DNA of 64,000 nucleotides from Clostridia bacterium (lineage in GTDB: Bacteria; Bacillota; Clostridia; Oscillospirales; CAG-272): the NCBI GenBank assembly GCA_017536475.1, contig JAFXHH010000003.1, positions 62,001 through 126,000 of the forward strand, written 5' to 3'. Positions 1 to 8,407 of this stretch are shown one piece after another. The notes beneath the pieces are model-generated. The model did no database searches, was not told the DNA's origin, and worked only from the letters and a program-made list of their open reading frames with translations. Every line of letters starts with the position of its first letter. Within the stretch, counting starts at the first letter, position 1. Position numbers and translations under genes: made by a program.

Positions 1-807
1 ATGGTGATGTCCCGCACCTGAAGTGCAAGTGAATTCTGAAATTGGGAATGCCATAGAATTGAATACGCTGCACGGATCGTCGTTTGAGGGCGATACGCAT
101 TCCTTGTCGGGAATTACGTATTCGGAGGCAGAAATCAAGAACTGTCCCGGGCGTACGATACGAACTATAGAGAATATTCCAAGCGATACCGCCAGATATC
201 TTCTTTCGTCGTCATCGTCGCACGCAAGACTTCCGTTCATCGTACAAGCGACTGATTCGGGAATGTCGTGTGCACAGCAACAGCAGCAACAACAGTGATC
301 CTTGGCACTTTCAAAAATGTTGACTCCAAGCACGATCGGGTCGACTACCTCGACCACTGCGGTAGGTACATTCTTTTCCTTGCAGCAAGGCTGCACTTGA
401 GCGCAGAAGTCCGAGAAGTCTCCGCTTGAACGGAAGATGCTTACGTTGCAGTCTCCGCCATAAAGAATGACTTTTTTATCTAAGACGGCGATTCCCTCAA
501 ATTCCTGAGTTCTGCCGGTACCGATGCATGCCTCAAAGGTCAATTTTACGTAGAACCTAATGCTTACCGTGTAAAAACCTCTGTTAAACTGTACGGGATC
601 AAGACTAATGTGCGTTTGTGCTATACACGCGCTTTTTACTCTTATCGCAGTTGTGTGTTCAATGATTTCTTTTCCGCAATCTGTAAGGAATACTTTCGCG
701 TTTTCAAAGCAGTCGCGGTCTCTGCAAGAGTCAAGTATTCTGTTGGTTTCTATACAAACAGTTTCCTTGCCTATGCCGGGGCCGCACGAAAATCTGTTAT
801 CTTGCAT
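1..807 (-). CDS. Conserved Clostridia hypothetical protein with polycysteine run (partial, 3' end missing)
   Basis: The minus-strand frame is open from ATG at 807 to the window edge (269 codons, no stop), so the C-terminus is missing. A strong AGGGGG ribosome binding site precedes the start. Near the N-terminus is the segment VCIETNRILDSCRDRDCFE, followed by a stretch like FNRGFYTV; I recognise this layout from a widespread Clostridia family of unknown function. Seven consecutive cysteines (codons at 276-294) lie around residue 172, flanked by DH and AH. There is no signal peptide or membrane segment. Cys-rich regions suggest metal binding or cross-linking, for instance in a spore layer, but that is inference. 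It is separated from the upstream acyltransferase by a strong hairpin. Confidence 0.75.
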   Translation of the reverse strand, partial: MQDNRFSCGPGIGKETVCIETNRILDSCRDRDCFENAKVFLTDCGKEIIEHTTAIRVKSACIAQTHISLDPVQFNRGFYTVSIRFYVKLTFEACIGTGRTQEFEGIAVLDKKVILYGGDCNVSIFRSSGDFSDFCAQVQPCCKEKNVPTAVVEVVDPIVLGVNIFESAKDHCCCCCCCAHDIPESVACTMNGSLACDDDDERRYLAVSLGIFSIVRIVRPGQFLISASEYVIPDKECVSPSNDDPCSVFNSMAFPISEFTCTSGAGHHH

Positions 808-906
808 AAATTTTCCCCCTATATGTTTTGTATGATAGAAGCATAACGCTATCTTCAATATCATTCTATGTCGAATTTAAGGGGATGTGACATTATTTTG
901 TTAATA

Positions 907-943
907 ATCGGCAGTCGGTATCATTACGATACCGACTGCCGAT
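907..943 (-). terminator. Strong hairpin after the acyltransferase gene
   Basis: A perfect 16-bp inverted repeat (arms 907-922 and 928-943, loop ATTAC) lies just past the stop codon of the acyltransferase gene. The downstream minus-strand sequence is AT-rich but lacks a clean U-run, so it may be a weak intrinsic terminator or an mRNA 3'-end stabiliser. Confidence 0.6.
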
Positions 944-953
944 CTATCATAGA

Positions 954-2120
954 TTATTTTTCTTTATCTAAGGTGCGTGCTGTAAGATCCGCCAAGAAAT
1001 CTATGCCCTTGTGTATCTTCAAAAGCTTGAACAAATATATTCTTGCAAGACTTATGAGCGATGCGCAGAGATATATGAATAGCGTTGCAACTGCAACCTT
1101 CCATAGCATATCCCAAACGGTAGGAGCTTTTCCAAACACCTTGAACTGATTCCAAAAATCCTTCCAATACCAAAATGCTGCGCCTACGTGAAGGATAAAT
1201 ACACCGAAGGTCGCCTTTCCAAGATTTGAGATTATAAGTTTGGGAATCTTATGCTTTATTTTTATTTGCATAAAGAACAGAAGCAGACAAACGGCCATAA
1301 CGACCATACAAGGCGAAATATAGCTGATGAGAATCCCCCTGTTAGTATAAAGCTCGGAGTCCTTGGTTATAAGCTTTTCCGCGTACATCATTTCAATGTT
1401 TATCTTATGATGCCATGCGATGTACGTTGCTATGAAAAACGTTGGCAACGTTACGAACCATTTTGCCCATTTGGGAGCGCCGTATATTCTGAAATATGAG
1501 CCTATGACGTAAAGACATATCAGCCAAAGAGCCGAATATCCGCTACCAAGCACGTAGTTGTCCTTGTTCATAATTATGCGGAAAACCGTCGGTGCCATAA
1601 GCATAAAGCAAATAATTATATGCTGATACTTTTTCAAGGACAAAAGCCCTTTGTTGAGTATCGGCAACAACGGAAACATGAAGAAATACGCGCAGAAATA
1701 CCAGAATGCTCGTCTTGTCAACGGGAAAAATGCGCGGAGCCAATAATCCTTGGTCACTGTTGCCGTGGGTACTAAAAAGTGCATGACCGCGGTTAAGGCA
1801 ACGTTGAGCGTGACTACCTCTAACCAAAGATAAATTATTCTTCTGAATTTAAATCCTGACTTTACGTTAGCAAATCCCGATATCAAAGCGTAGCAGTTGA
1901 CAGAGCAGTACGCAAGGGTCTCTAAAAACCAGGCAACTTTATAGTTATCAGTCAGCGTTCCTGCGGCAGAATATACCCCGCCGTGCCCCAAAACGTGAAG
2001 CAAGACTACAAGTATCATAGAAACTACTCGGAACAATTCGACACCCATATTTCTCTCTTCCTTGAGAGTAGTAGGAGGCGCTTGTATCTTGGCATGATTT
2101 TTAGCTACTGTATTAGCCAT
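954..2120 (-). CDS. Acyltransferase family 3 membrane protein
   Basis: Protein of 388 aa with about ten predicted hydrophobic segments. The N-terminal region MGVELFRVVSMILVVLLHV matches the start of the acyltransferase-3 family (RxxxxxxVxxxH pattern with the family His at the end of the first helix). These integral membrane enzymes O-acetylate or otherwise acylate cell-surface sugars; the substrate cannot be told from sequence. The start is set by a GAAAGGAG site. It is the last gene of a minus-strand run dut, COG0523 GTPase, second GTPase, this gene, with a gap of 21 bases to the GTPase. A functional link with the GTPases is not evident. Confidence 0.85.
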   Translation of the reverse strand: MANTVAKNHAKIQAPPTTLKEERNMGVELFRVVSMILVVLLHVLGHGGVYSAAGTLTDNYKVAWFLETLAYCSVNCYALISGFANVKSGFKFRRIIYLWLEVVTLNVALTAVMHFLVPTATVTKDYWLRAFFPLTRRAFWYFCAYFFMFPLLPILNKGLLSLKKYQHIIICFMLMAPTVFRIIMNKDNYVLGSGYSALWLICLYVIGSYFRIYGAPKWAKWFVTLPTFFIATYIAWHHKINIEMMYAEKLITKDSELYTNRGILISYISPCMVVMAVCLLLFFMQIKIKHKIPKLIISNLGKATFGVFILHVGAAFWYWKDFWNQFKVFGKAPTVWDMLWKVAVATLFIYLCASLISLARIYLFKLLKIHKGIDFLADLTARTLDKEK

Positions 2121-2141
2121 AAGAATCTCCTTTCAGTGAGA

Positions 2142-3092
2142 TTAATAGAAGGTTGCTACCTCTTGAATCGGCTTGTCTGTATAAGCCGAAGTCTCCGCGT
2201 AGATCACGGGACCCGGACGACCGTATAGCTTGTTTTTCTCGATTTTGATTCTTCCCTGCACGTTTATCCAATCGCGCGTCTTATATGCAACATTAGACTT
2301 GAATTTACATACCAAGCCGTTGTATGCTATATCGTCGGCGCAGCAGGTCATGGCGTGTCTTCCAATTACCAGGGCATCCTTGCCGAGTTTGAGATCCCTT
2401 GCAACGATTCCCTTGAACTTGACTACTTTACCGTCGTATTTTTCGGTCTCCTCGCTGATATCTCTGTACCAAATAGCGTAGTCTTCGTCAGCTATCTCAA
2501 TAACCGGAGCATCGATGTCAAAAGGCAGAGGATCTTCGATATCGTCATATTCAACGTGACCGTCGGGATAATCATAGGTTATGGTCGCGCGTCGCGAAAT
2601 GCCGCGGACGATCTTATGGACTTCTTCTTTGTCCATATCGTCCGGGGTGCGATTGAGAACGATCATTTCGCAGGACATCAGCTTATCGACCATCAAGCTT
2701 CTCATATTCTGATTATACGTGAAGAAGGTCTTTGCGTCGGCAAACATCATATTTTGGAAGATGAACCAATCTTCAGGCAGGTTGTTATAAAGCGTAGCAA
2801 GCTGCCACATTCCGTTGTATTCGATAATTACACGGTCGATTATGTGTCCGCCGCAGCACTCCTCGAGTTTATCTGCTGTAACATCATCCTCACTGTCGAT
2901 CGTGGCAAAATATATGTTTTTGCCACTGAACTGAGAGAAGTCAAGCTCGTCAATTCCCTCTTCGCATTGAATTATCAGTGTTTTTTCACCCGTATTGAAT
3001 CGGTCGTCGCACATAGATTCCTGGATTATATGTGTCTTACCGCCCTCAAGAAATCCGGTAAAAAGATATACGGGAATATTAGGTGATCTCAT
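2142..3092 (-). CDS. COG0523/CobW-like GTPase fused to a DUF1980-type C-terminal domain
   Basis: Protein of 316 aa. Residues 8-23 hold a P-loop, GFLEGGKT, in a CobW/COG0523-like context (usual form GFLGAGKTT). The CxCC metal motif of typical COG0523 chaperones is absent. From about residue 205 the protein resembles the C-terminal domain of DUF1980/YcgQ (TIGR03943) proteins: FKGIVARD, a central CC pair in HAMTCCADD, then DWINVQGRI and a final PVIYAE strand. COG0523 GTPases and YcgQ-type proteins are known to co-occur in zinc-related gene sets, but a fusion to a GTPase-like domain is uncommon in my experience. It is 18 bases downstream of the His-rich GTPase with its own GGAG site, which suggests a joint role in metal allocation (inference). 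Confidence 0.75.
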   Translation of the reverse strand: MRSPNIPVYLFTGFLEGGKTHIIQESMCDDRFNTGEKTLIIQCEEGIDELDFSQFSGKNIYFATIDSEDDVTADKLEECCGGHIIDRVIIEYNGMWQLATLYNNLPEDWFIFQNMMFADAKTFFTYNQNMRSLMVDKLMSCEMIVLNRTPDDMDKEEVHKIVRGISRRATITYDYPDGHVEYDDIEDPLPFDIDAPVIEIADEDYAIWYRDISEETEKYDGKVVKFKGIVARDLKLGKDALVIGRHAMTCCADDIAYNGLVCKFKSNVAYKTRDWINVQGRIKIEKNKLYGRPGPVIYAETSAYTDKPIQEVATFY

Positions 3093-3110
3093 AATTTGTA
3101 TCTCCGTTAT

Positions 3111-4370
3111 TTATTTTAATTCGACACCGAGAGCCTCGGATATAGCGGTTTTATCAAGCTTTGAGCCGATCACGCAGAGTCTGCCGATAACACCCGCGCC
3201 ACCGTGGCGCACGTCAGGCTCGCCGGGGATATAGTCGAAGTGTATCCATCTGCCGTCGTCTCCTGCGACGATTCCCTTTGCACGAAGGATCATTCCGTAG
3301 CGATCACTGTTTGTAAAGGATTCGAGCGCCGCCTTAAGCTCGGCTTCGTTGAATTTTTTGGTGGTTTCTGCTCCGTAGCTTACGAATACCTCGTCGGCGT
3401 GATGGTGGTGATGATCATGGTGATCGTGATGATGTCCGCAGGAACAGTTGCCGTGCTCGTCGTATTCGTGATGATGCTCGTGATCGTGGTGGCAGCATTC
3501 ACCGTCGTGGTGATGATGCTCGTGCTCGTGATGGCAGCATTCGCCGTCGTGATGGTGATGCTCGTGGTCGTGGTGGCAGCATTCATCGTCGTGATGATGC
3601 TCGTGGTCGTGATGACAGCATTCGCCGTCGTGGTGATGATGCTCGTGATCATGGTGGCAGCACTCGCCGTCGTGATGATGCTCGTGATCATGGTGGCAGC
3701 ATTCACCGTCGTGATGATGATGCTCGTGGTGATGATGCGTCTCTTTTTCAAGATTTTCAAGCTCGGCAGCAAGTGTCGATCTCTGCTCCATAGCCTCGAC
3801 GATCTGTGCTCCCGAAAGTTGATCCCAGGGCGTAGAAACGATTACTGCATCGTGATTGTGCTCCCTTATAAGAGCAACACATTCGCTGATTTTTGCATCG
3901 GAGATACCGTCGGTGTGGCTGAGAATGATGCAAGCCGCGTTTTCTATCTGATTATTGAAAAATTCGCCGAAGTTCTTCATGTGCATCTTGCATTTGTTAG
4001 CGTCCACAACGGTCGTAGCTCCGTTAAGCTCGGTGTCGTGAGTATCTGCATTCTTGACAGCAGAAACAACGTCGGAGAGCTTTCCTACGCCCGAGGGCTC
4101 GATAAGTATTCTGTCGGGATGATACTCATCAATAACCTTTTTGAGAGCTTCCGCGAAGTCGCCGACCAAAGAGCAGCAGATACATCCCGAATTCATTTCG
4201 TTGATCTGTATGCCCGCTTCGGAAAGAAATCCGCCGTCAATGCCGATCTCGCCGAATTCGTTTTCTATTAAAACGAGCTTTTCGGCCTGATATGCTTCTG
4301 TAATAAGCTTTTTGATGAGCGTTGTCTTTCCTGCGCCCAAAAAACCTGAAAAAATGTCAATTTTGGTCAT
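3111..4370 (-). CDS. COG0523 (CobW/ZNG1-like) GTP-dependent metallochaperone with His/Cys repeat
   Basis: Protein of 419 aa. N-terminal GTPase motifs are intact: P-loop GFLGAGKTT (residues 9-17), ENEFGE (36-41), the family CxCC metal motif in GCICCSL (Cys63, 65, 66), EPSGVG (91-96) and SHTD (151-154) in the NKxD position. Residues 212-324 are a low-complexity insert with about 58 His and 14 Cys, built from six near-identical units containing DGECCHHDHEH. A C-terminal CobW_C-like domain follows (GMILRAKGIV, HFDYIPGE). COG0523 proteins deliver zinc or cobalt to client enzymes with GTP hydrolysis; the insert is expected to bind zinc. It lies between dut and a second GTPase. No clear Zur box was found nearby. 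Confidence 0.92.
   Translation of the reverse strand: MTKIDIFSGFLGAGKTTLIKKLITEAYQAEKLVLIENEFGEIGIDGGFLSEAGIQINEMNSGCICCSLVGDFAEALKKVIDEYHPDRILIEPSGVGKLSDVVSAVKNADTHDTELNGATTVVDANKCKMHMKNFGEFFNNQIENAACIILSHTDGISDAKISECVALIREHNHDAVIVSTPWDQLSGAQIVEAMEQRSTLAAELENLEKETHHHHEHHHHDGECCHHDHEHHHDGECCHHDHEHHHHDGECCHHDHEHHHDDECCHHDHEHHHHDGECCHHEHEHHHHDGECCHHDHEHHHEYDEHGNCSCGHHHDHHDHHHHHADEVFVSYGAETTKKFNEAELKAALESFTNSDRYGMILRAKGIVAGDDGRWIHFDYIPGEPDVRHGGAGVIGRLCVIGSKLDKTAISEALGVELK
3462..3710 (-). repeat. In-frame tandem repeat coding the His/Cys units
   Basis: Six imperfect units of 39-45 bases sit in tandem inside the COG0523 gene, each encoding roughly HHHHDGECCHHDHE. Units differ in the number of His codons (three or four) and by single substitutions (DDECC in the fourth, HEHEH after the fifth). 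The unit length is always a multiple of three, so copy number can change without a frameshift. Confidence 0.9.
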
Positions 4371-4401
4371 TTTTATTGCCTTCCTTTAAAATTTATAAAA
4401 A

Positions 4402-4845
4402 TTACTTCCAACCCGTAGAACCGAAGCCACCCTCGCCGCGCAGAGTTTCGCTGAGCTCGTCCCTAAGCTCGAACTCTGCCGCATAGTAAGGTACGAAGAC
4501 CATTTGGGCAACTCTTTCGCCATTTTCAATGGTTTGAGGGACGTCTCCGTGATTGTGAAGCGCGACCATTACCTCGCCGCGATAATCACTGTCGATAACG
4601 CCTACTTTATTTGCGGGGGCAAGACCTCTTTTGGTTGCCATACCGCTACGCGCAAAATTGAGGCCCACAAGTCCCTCGGGAATCGCCATCGCGAGACCTG
4701 TGTGAATAAGCTTTGTTTCGCCCGGATTTATCGTTAAAGGCTCGTCAAGCAGAGCGTAAATGTCCGCGCCTGCAGAAAATTCCGTGCCATACGTGGGAAT
4801 TATTGCTCTTGGATCGAGTTTTTTGATTTCAACTTTTGTTTTCAT
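4402..4845 (-). CDS. dut: dUTP diphosphatase
   Basis: Protein of 147 aa, the usual length. It hydrolyses dUTP to dUMP and pyrophosphate, keeping uracil out of DNA and feeding dTMP synthesis. All five trimeric dUTPase motifs are visible: AGADIYAL (motif 1), ARSGMATKRG (motif 2), GVIDSDYRGE (motif 3, with the catalytic Asp), GERVAQMVF (motif 4) and the C-terminal arm GEGGFGSTG (motif 5). The ATG is preceded by GGAGAAAG. It is the first gene of a minus-strand run that continues into the COG0523 GTPase 31 bases downstream. Confidence 0.97.
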   Translation of the reverse strand: MKTKVEIKKLDPRAIIPTYGTEFSAGADIYALLDEPLTINPGETKLIHTGLAMAIPEGLVGLNFARSGMATKRGLAPANKVGVIDSDYRGEVMVALHNHGDVPQTIENGERVAQMVFVPYYAAEFELRDELSETLRGEGGFGSTGWK

Positions 4846-5009
4846 AATGCTTTCTCCATAATATCTTTAAATATTATTATATCAGCAAATAATTAAGAAA
4901 TGGTTAACAGAATCATCTTTTATAGCAATTATTAGCACAAAATATACCCGAATAAATCTCAAAAATGCGAAATATAATTCTACTAAAGAAAGATTTAAAC
5001 GGCTGGGGG

Positions 5010-5038
5010 TTGACAAAAGTGGATTTATGGTGTAAAAT
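5010..5038 (+). promoter_or_regulatory. Sigma-A promoter for the LRR gene
   Basis: TTGACA at 5010-5015 and TAAAAT at 5033-5038 are separated by 17 bases, about 70 bases before the start of the leucine-rich-repeat gene. Confidence 0.8.
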
Positions 5039-5104
5039 AGCTTATAATGAACACTGCGACATTGAGTCAAGATATAACGAATTTTACAGAAAGGAGTCGC
5101 GGCG

Positions 5105-5770
5105 ATGAGAAGATCTCATGGACTTGAATATAAGCTTTCCGATAACGGCGCGGCTGTTTTGTGTGGTATCGGCTCTTGCGAAAGCGACTTTATCTACGTT
5201 CCCGAAAGCGTTGACGGATATACTGTGATTGGCGTAACGGAAAAGGCGTTTTGCCGTTGTGAGCAGATCAAGGGGGTTGTTCTTCCCTCGTCTGTAAAGT
5301 CTATTGGAGCACAGTCATTTGCGTGGTGCCGCAATCTTGAGTCTATCGTTCTTGATGGAGCTGTTGAAATTAAAGATCGGGCATTTATAGGATGTGATAA
5401 GCTTAGCGAAGTCAAGTTTGGATCTGCTCTTGAGGCTATTGGAGAAAAGTCTTTTGCCCACTGCCCATCTGTTACCGAGGCTCAATTCCCTAATTCTCTT
5501 GAGCTTTTGGGATCGGGTGCTTTTGAGGGATGCAGAAATCTTTATAACGTTTCTCTTTCAGACAACGTAAGGGTTATTGAAAACGGAACGTTTTACGGTT
5601 GTACTTCCTTGCAAAAGGTCTCTTTGCCCGAGAATCTTGAATATATAGACGAATACGCCTTTGCTTATTGCATATCAATAGCTGATATGAATATTCCTTC
5701 AAAGACTGTGATAAACTGTGAAGCCTTTTTCGAATCCGGAAATATTTGCCTTGGTGATAAGGTTTCGTAA
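5105..5770 (+). CDS. BspA-like leucine-rich repeat protein
   Basis: Protein of 221 aa made almost entirely of LRR_5 (BspA-type) repeats of about 23 residues. Recurrent units resemble IGAQSFAWCRNLESIVL, IGEKSFAHCPSVTEAQF and IENGTFYGCTSLQKVSL. There is no signal peptide, transmembrane segment or cell-wall anchor, so it appears cytoplasmic, unlike most BspA proteins, which are secreted adhesins. The start is fixed by an AAAGGAG site nine bases upstream. It stands alone between a near-consensus promoter and a strong terminator. Many repeats carry a Cys in the A-x-C-x-N/S-L position. Function unknown; such repeats usually mediate protein binding. Confidence 0.85.
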   Translation: MRRSHGLEYKLSDNGAAVLCGIGSCESDFIYVPESVDGYTVIGVTEKAFCRCEQIKGVVLPSSVKSIGAQSFAWCRNLESIVLDGAVEIKDRAFIGCDKLSEVKFGSALEAIGEKSFAHCPSVTEAQFPNSLELLGSGAFEGCRNLYNVSLSDNVRVIENGTFYGCTSLQKVSLPENLEYIDEYAFAYCISIADMNIPSKTVINCEAFFESGNICLGDKVS

Positions 5771-5783
5771 TAAATAAAAGCAT

Positions 5784-5812
5784 AATCCCGACCGATTGGT
5801 CGGGATTTTTTC
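5784..5812 (+). terminator. Intrinsic terminator of the LRR gene
   Basis: A perfect 10-bp stem (AATCCCGACC, arms 5784-5793 and 5798-5807) with loop GATT is followed by a U-run on the plus strand. It lies between convergent genes and may also stop minus-strand transcripts from the rhamnosidase gene. Confidence 0.9.
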
Positions 5813-5818
5813 TTTGTT

Positions 5819-8407
5819 TTACCGAAGTTCAAATATATATTTGCCTGCGTCGAGCTTCATTACTACGCAGCCATTTTCAATTACACAATCTTTTATATTG
5901 AGTAGATCGCCGTTGACGGTAAGCATTTCGCTATCGGTTACAAGAGGTAGGTAAAGCGTTGTGCTTATGGGTGTTTCGGCTTCATATCTGAATACTCCGT
6001 TCTCAAGATGCCACTCGGATGAAATAAATCCCTTGGCTGAGTTATAGGTCGCCTTTACATACGTGATCCTTTCCTGACCTGTGGGAATTTCGTTTTCGGT
6101 TCTCGTGTCGGGCTTGGGTTGAAGTATGAGATGATCAAATCCTGCATCTCCGACCTCAATTCCCGCAACGTAGCGGTACATCCATTCCTGAATAGCGCCA
6201 AACGAATAATGGTTAAAAGAATTCATACCGACATTTCCAAATCCTGTTTCGAGTGTGTATGAATTCCACCTTTCCCAAACAGTGGTCGCACCTTGATGAA
6301 CGCTGTAAAGCCACGAGGGGTCTTCGGTTTGAAGCAGAAGCGAATACGCGATGTTATTTTTGCCAAACTTTGCAAGAGTTTTGCAGAGTATTGCCGTGCC
6401 GACGAATCCTGTGGAGAGCTTGTAGCCATTTTCGATTATCTTTCGCTCCAAAGAGTCTGCAGCCGCGGGAATTTCACCGCTGTCAAACATATCTGTATGA
6501 AGAGCCAACAGATAACCCGTCTGCTTTCTGTATTCGGGGAGAAGATCTCCGTCATCACCGATATAACAGCGGCGGAAATCCTTTCTTACTTCAGAATAGA
6601 CGTTTTTATATTCGGCTTCCTTTTCGCGATTGCCAACGGCGTTGTGAAGCACGCACATTATCTGCGCATCAAGTGCGTAGTACACCTTGCTTATATAACT
6701 GTTGTCGACGGGATCGTATGCCAACCAGTCACCGTAGGTGGGTATGGGTCCCTGCATTCCGCGTGACTCGAGCCAATTCATATATGTATCAAACGAGTCG
6801 ATATTTTCCTTTATGATGTCAAGATCTCCGTACATACGCCACATAACGTAAGCGACGATCAAGGGCGCGTCTGCCCAAGCAGCTCCACCTCCTCCAACGG
6901 CTCTTGTCATAGGTATAACGTCGTGGTAAAGACCGCTAGGATGCTGTGAATCGCGCGCGTCGGTGAGCCATTTTCTGAAAAATTCGAGCACGTTTGCGTT
7001 GTATGCCGCAGTGTTACAGAAGAATTGAGTATCTCCCGTCCAACCAAGGCGCTCGTTTCGTTGTGGGCAGTCGGTGGGCACACTCAAATAGTTGGAGCGC
7101 TGACCCCAAAGAATATTGGAGATGAGTTGATTTACGTCCTTATTAGACGTTTCCATAGTTCCCGTCTCTTCTATTTCAGAGCCTACCACCAATGCGGTGA
7201 GATCCGTTATCATTAGATCCTCCGTGGCGGTTATTTCTATATAGCGGAAGCCGAAGAATGAGAACATTGGGCAATAATGCTCGCCGTCTTCACATCCGTT
7301 GGCGATATAGTATGCCTTTGATTTTGCATCACGATAATTTATCGTGTATGCAGAGCCCTTTGCGTTATCATTGCCACGAGATATAAGTCCGCTATCGTTG
7401 AGCATCTCTGCAACTCGGATCTGGATATATGCTCCCTTCTCGGTTTTTATAGAGAGATTGGGAAAGCCTACGAGCTCCTGACCGAAATCGACCAGAGCCG
7501 TTTCGCCCTTGTTGAGTGTGAAGCAACGGTTATTTTCGACTGTTGAGATCACGTTGATCTCTCCGTAATCGCTTCCGTTGTCCTTAGTTCCGTCGTAGAC
7601 GGTAACAAGGCGGGGCTTTCTTGAAAGATGGGGGCGTATTCTTACCTCTGGTCCAATGAAAGGAACGATCTCAATATCCTTTATCGTTTTGTTGATCTTG
7701 GGAAAATGAGGAACGTCGAAGGTTGATATTACGGTATCATCCGACCATTCGGTCGCACCCGTCCAATCGGAAGCATCAAAATCTACGCGGGAAAGCTGTT
7801 CATACGACGGGAGCATAGCGTTATAGATCTCTCCGTCGTAGAACTCTGCGGCACGAATTCTTCCGCCCCAGAGGACTTTCCACGAGCTATCGGTGCATAT
7901 CTTCTCGCCTCCGACGTTTATTTCGGAGCAGAGCGCCAAGGGGGGAGAAAAAGAATTGTTTACTGCGTATGATTCGCAACAGATCCTGCCTGCCCACCAA
8001 CCTGGTGCGAGGACTACAAGAATTACGTTTTTGCCATCGAAGATATAGTCGGAGAGATCGTAAGTGGTTGCCATAACTCGATTGCAATATACCGTCCAAC
8101 CGGGATTGAATTCATCGTATACGGTGTTTCCGTTGGCATTTTTTACACCGACTCTCTTGCCGTTACACCATACGTTATAGATGCCCAGAGCAGTTATGGT
8201 TATTTTAACGTCATCTGTTTTTCGGCAGGAAAATTCTTTTCTGAACATAGGAAGACCACCGTTGTTGTCAATGGGTGCGAACTGGATTTCGTAATCATCG
8301 TGACGGGGAGTGTACTCAATACCCTCCCAAGGATTTTGGGGGTCGTCAATAATGAGATCGTTTGGTTTTTTACATTCGATCCATTTTGAATGAGGCATAA
8401 CGTTCAT
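5819..8407 (-). CDS. Alpha-L-rhamnosidase (GH78)
   Basis: Protein of 862 aa. It hydrolyses terminal alpha-L-rhamnosides from plant glycosides or bacterial polysaccharides. The GH78 signature DCPQRNERLGWTGD spans residues 446-459; Glu452 fits the general acid, and Glu741 in GAIQEWMYRY fits the C-terminal catalytic Glu. N-terminal beta-sandwich regions (about 50-410) precede the (alpha/alpha)6 barrel, and a C-terminal beta domain ends the protein. No signal peptide, so the substrate must be imported. GGAGGAGC fixes the start. It lies 30 bases downstream of polC, an unusual placement; no dedicated promoter is obvious, so it may ride on the polC transcript. No rhamnose transport or catabolism genes are adjacent. 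Confidence 0.93.
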   Translation of the reverse strand: MNVMPHSKWIECKKPNDLIIDDPQNPWEGIEYTPRHDDYEIQFAPIDNNGGLPMFRKEFSCRKTDDVKITITALGIYNVWCNGKRVGVKNANGNTVYDEFNPGWTVYCNRVMATTYDLSDYIFDGKNVILVVLAPGWWAGRICCESYAVNNSFSPPLALCSEINVGGEKICTDSSWKVLWGGRIRAAEFYDGEIYNAMLPSYEQLSRVDFDASDWTGATEWSDDTVISTFDVPHFPKINKTIKDIEIVPFIGPEVRIRPHLSRKPRLVTVYDGTKDNGSDYGEINVISTVENNRCFTLNKGETALVDFGQELVGFPNLSIKTEKGAYIQIRVAEMLNDSGLISRGNDNAKGSAYTINYRDAKSKAYYIANGCEDGEHYCPMFSFFGFRYIEITATEDLMITDLTALVVGSEIEETGTMETSNKDVNQLISNILWGQRSNYLSVPTDCPQRNERLGWTGDTQFFCNTAAYNANVLEFFRKWLTDARDSQHPSGLYHDVIPMTRAVGGGGAAWADAPLIVAYVMWRMYGDLDIIKENIDSFDTYMNWLESRGMQGPIPTYGDWLAYDPVDNSYISKVYYALDAQIMCVLHNAVGNREKEAEYKNVYSEVRKDFRRCYIGDDGDLLPEYRKQTGYLLALHTDMFDSGEIPAAADSLERKIIENGYKLSTGFVGTAILCKTLAKFGKNNIAYSLLLQTEDPSWLYSVHQGATTVWERWNSYTLETGFGNVGMNSFNHYSFGAIQEWMYRYVAGIEVGDAGFDHLILQPKPDTRTENEIPTGQERITYVKATYNSAKGFISSEWHLENGVFRYEAETPISTTLYLPLVTDSEMLTVNGDLLNIKDCVIENGCVVMKLDAGKYIFELR

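Noticed and set aside
274..296. CAG/CAA microsatellite-like tract, possibly encoding polyglutamine on the plus strand
   Set aside because: The plus-strand frame has no family match; the minus-strand frame continues as a Clostridia conserved protein and gives the Cys run.
3462..3710. Regular 39-45-base repeats resembling a CRISPR array
   Set aside because: Units are contiguous without unique spacers and are in frame inside a protein; no cas genes nearby.
3204..4271. 355-codon open frame on the plus strand opposite the His-rich GTPase
   Set aside because: It mirrors the His/Cys repeat and reads as Val/Met/Ala-rich nonsense; the minus-strand GTPase has all motifs, a ribosome binding site and a known family.
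4846..5009. Zur or other metal-responsive operator upstream of dut and the GTPase genes
   Set aside because: AT-rich sequence without a clear palindrome of the Zur type; only a TATAAT-like -10 with a poor -35 was seen.
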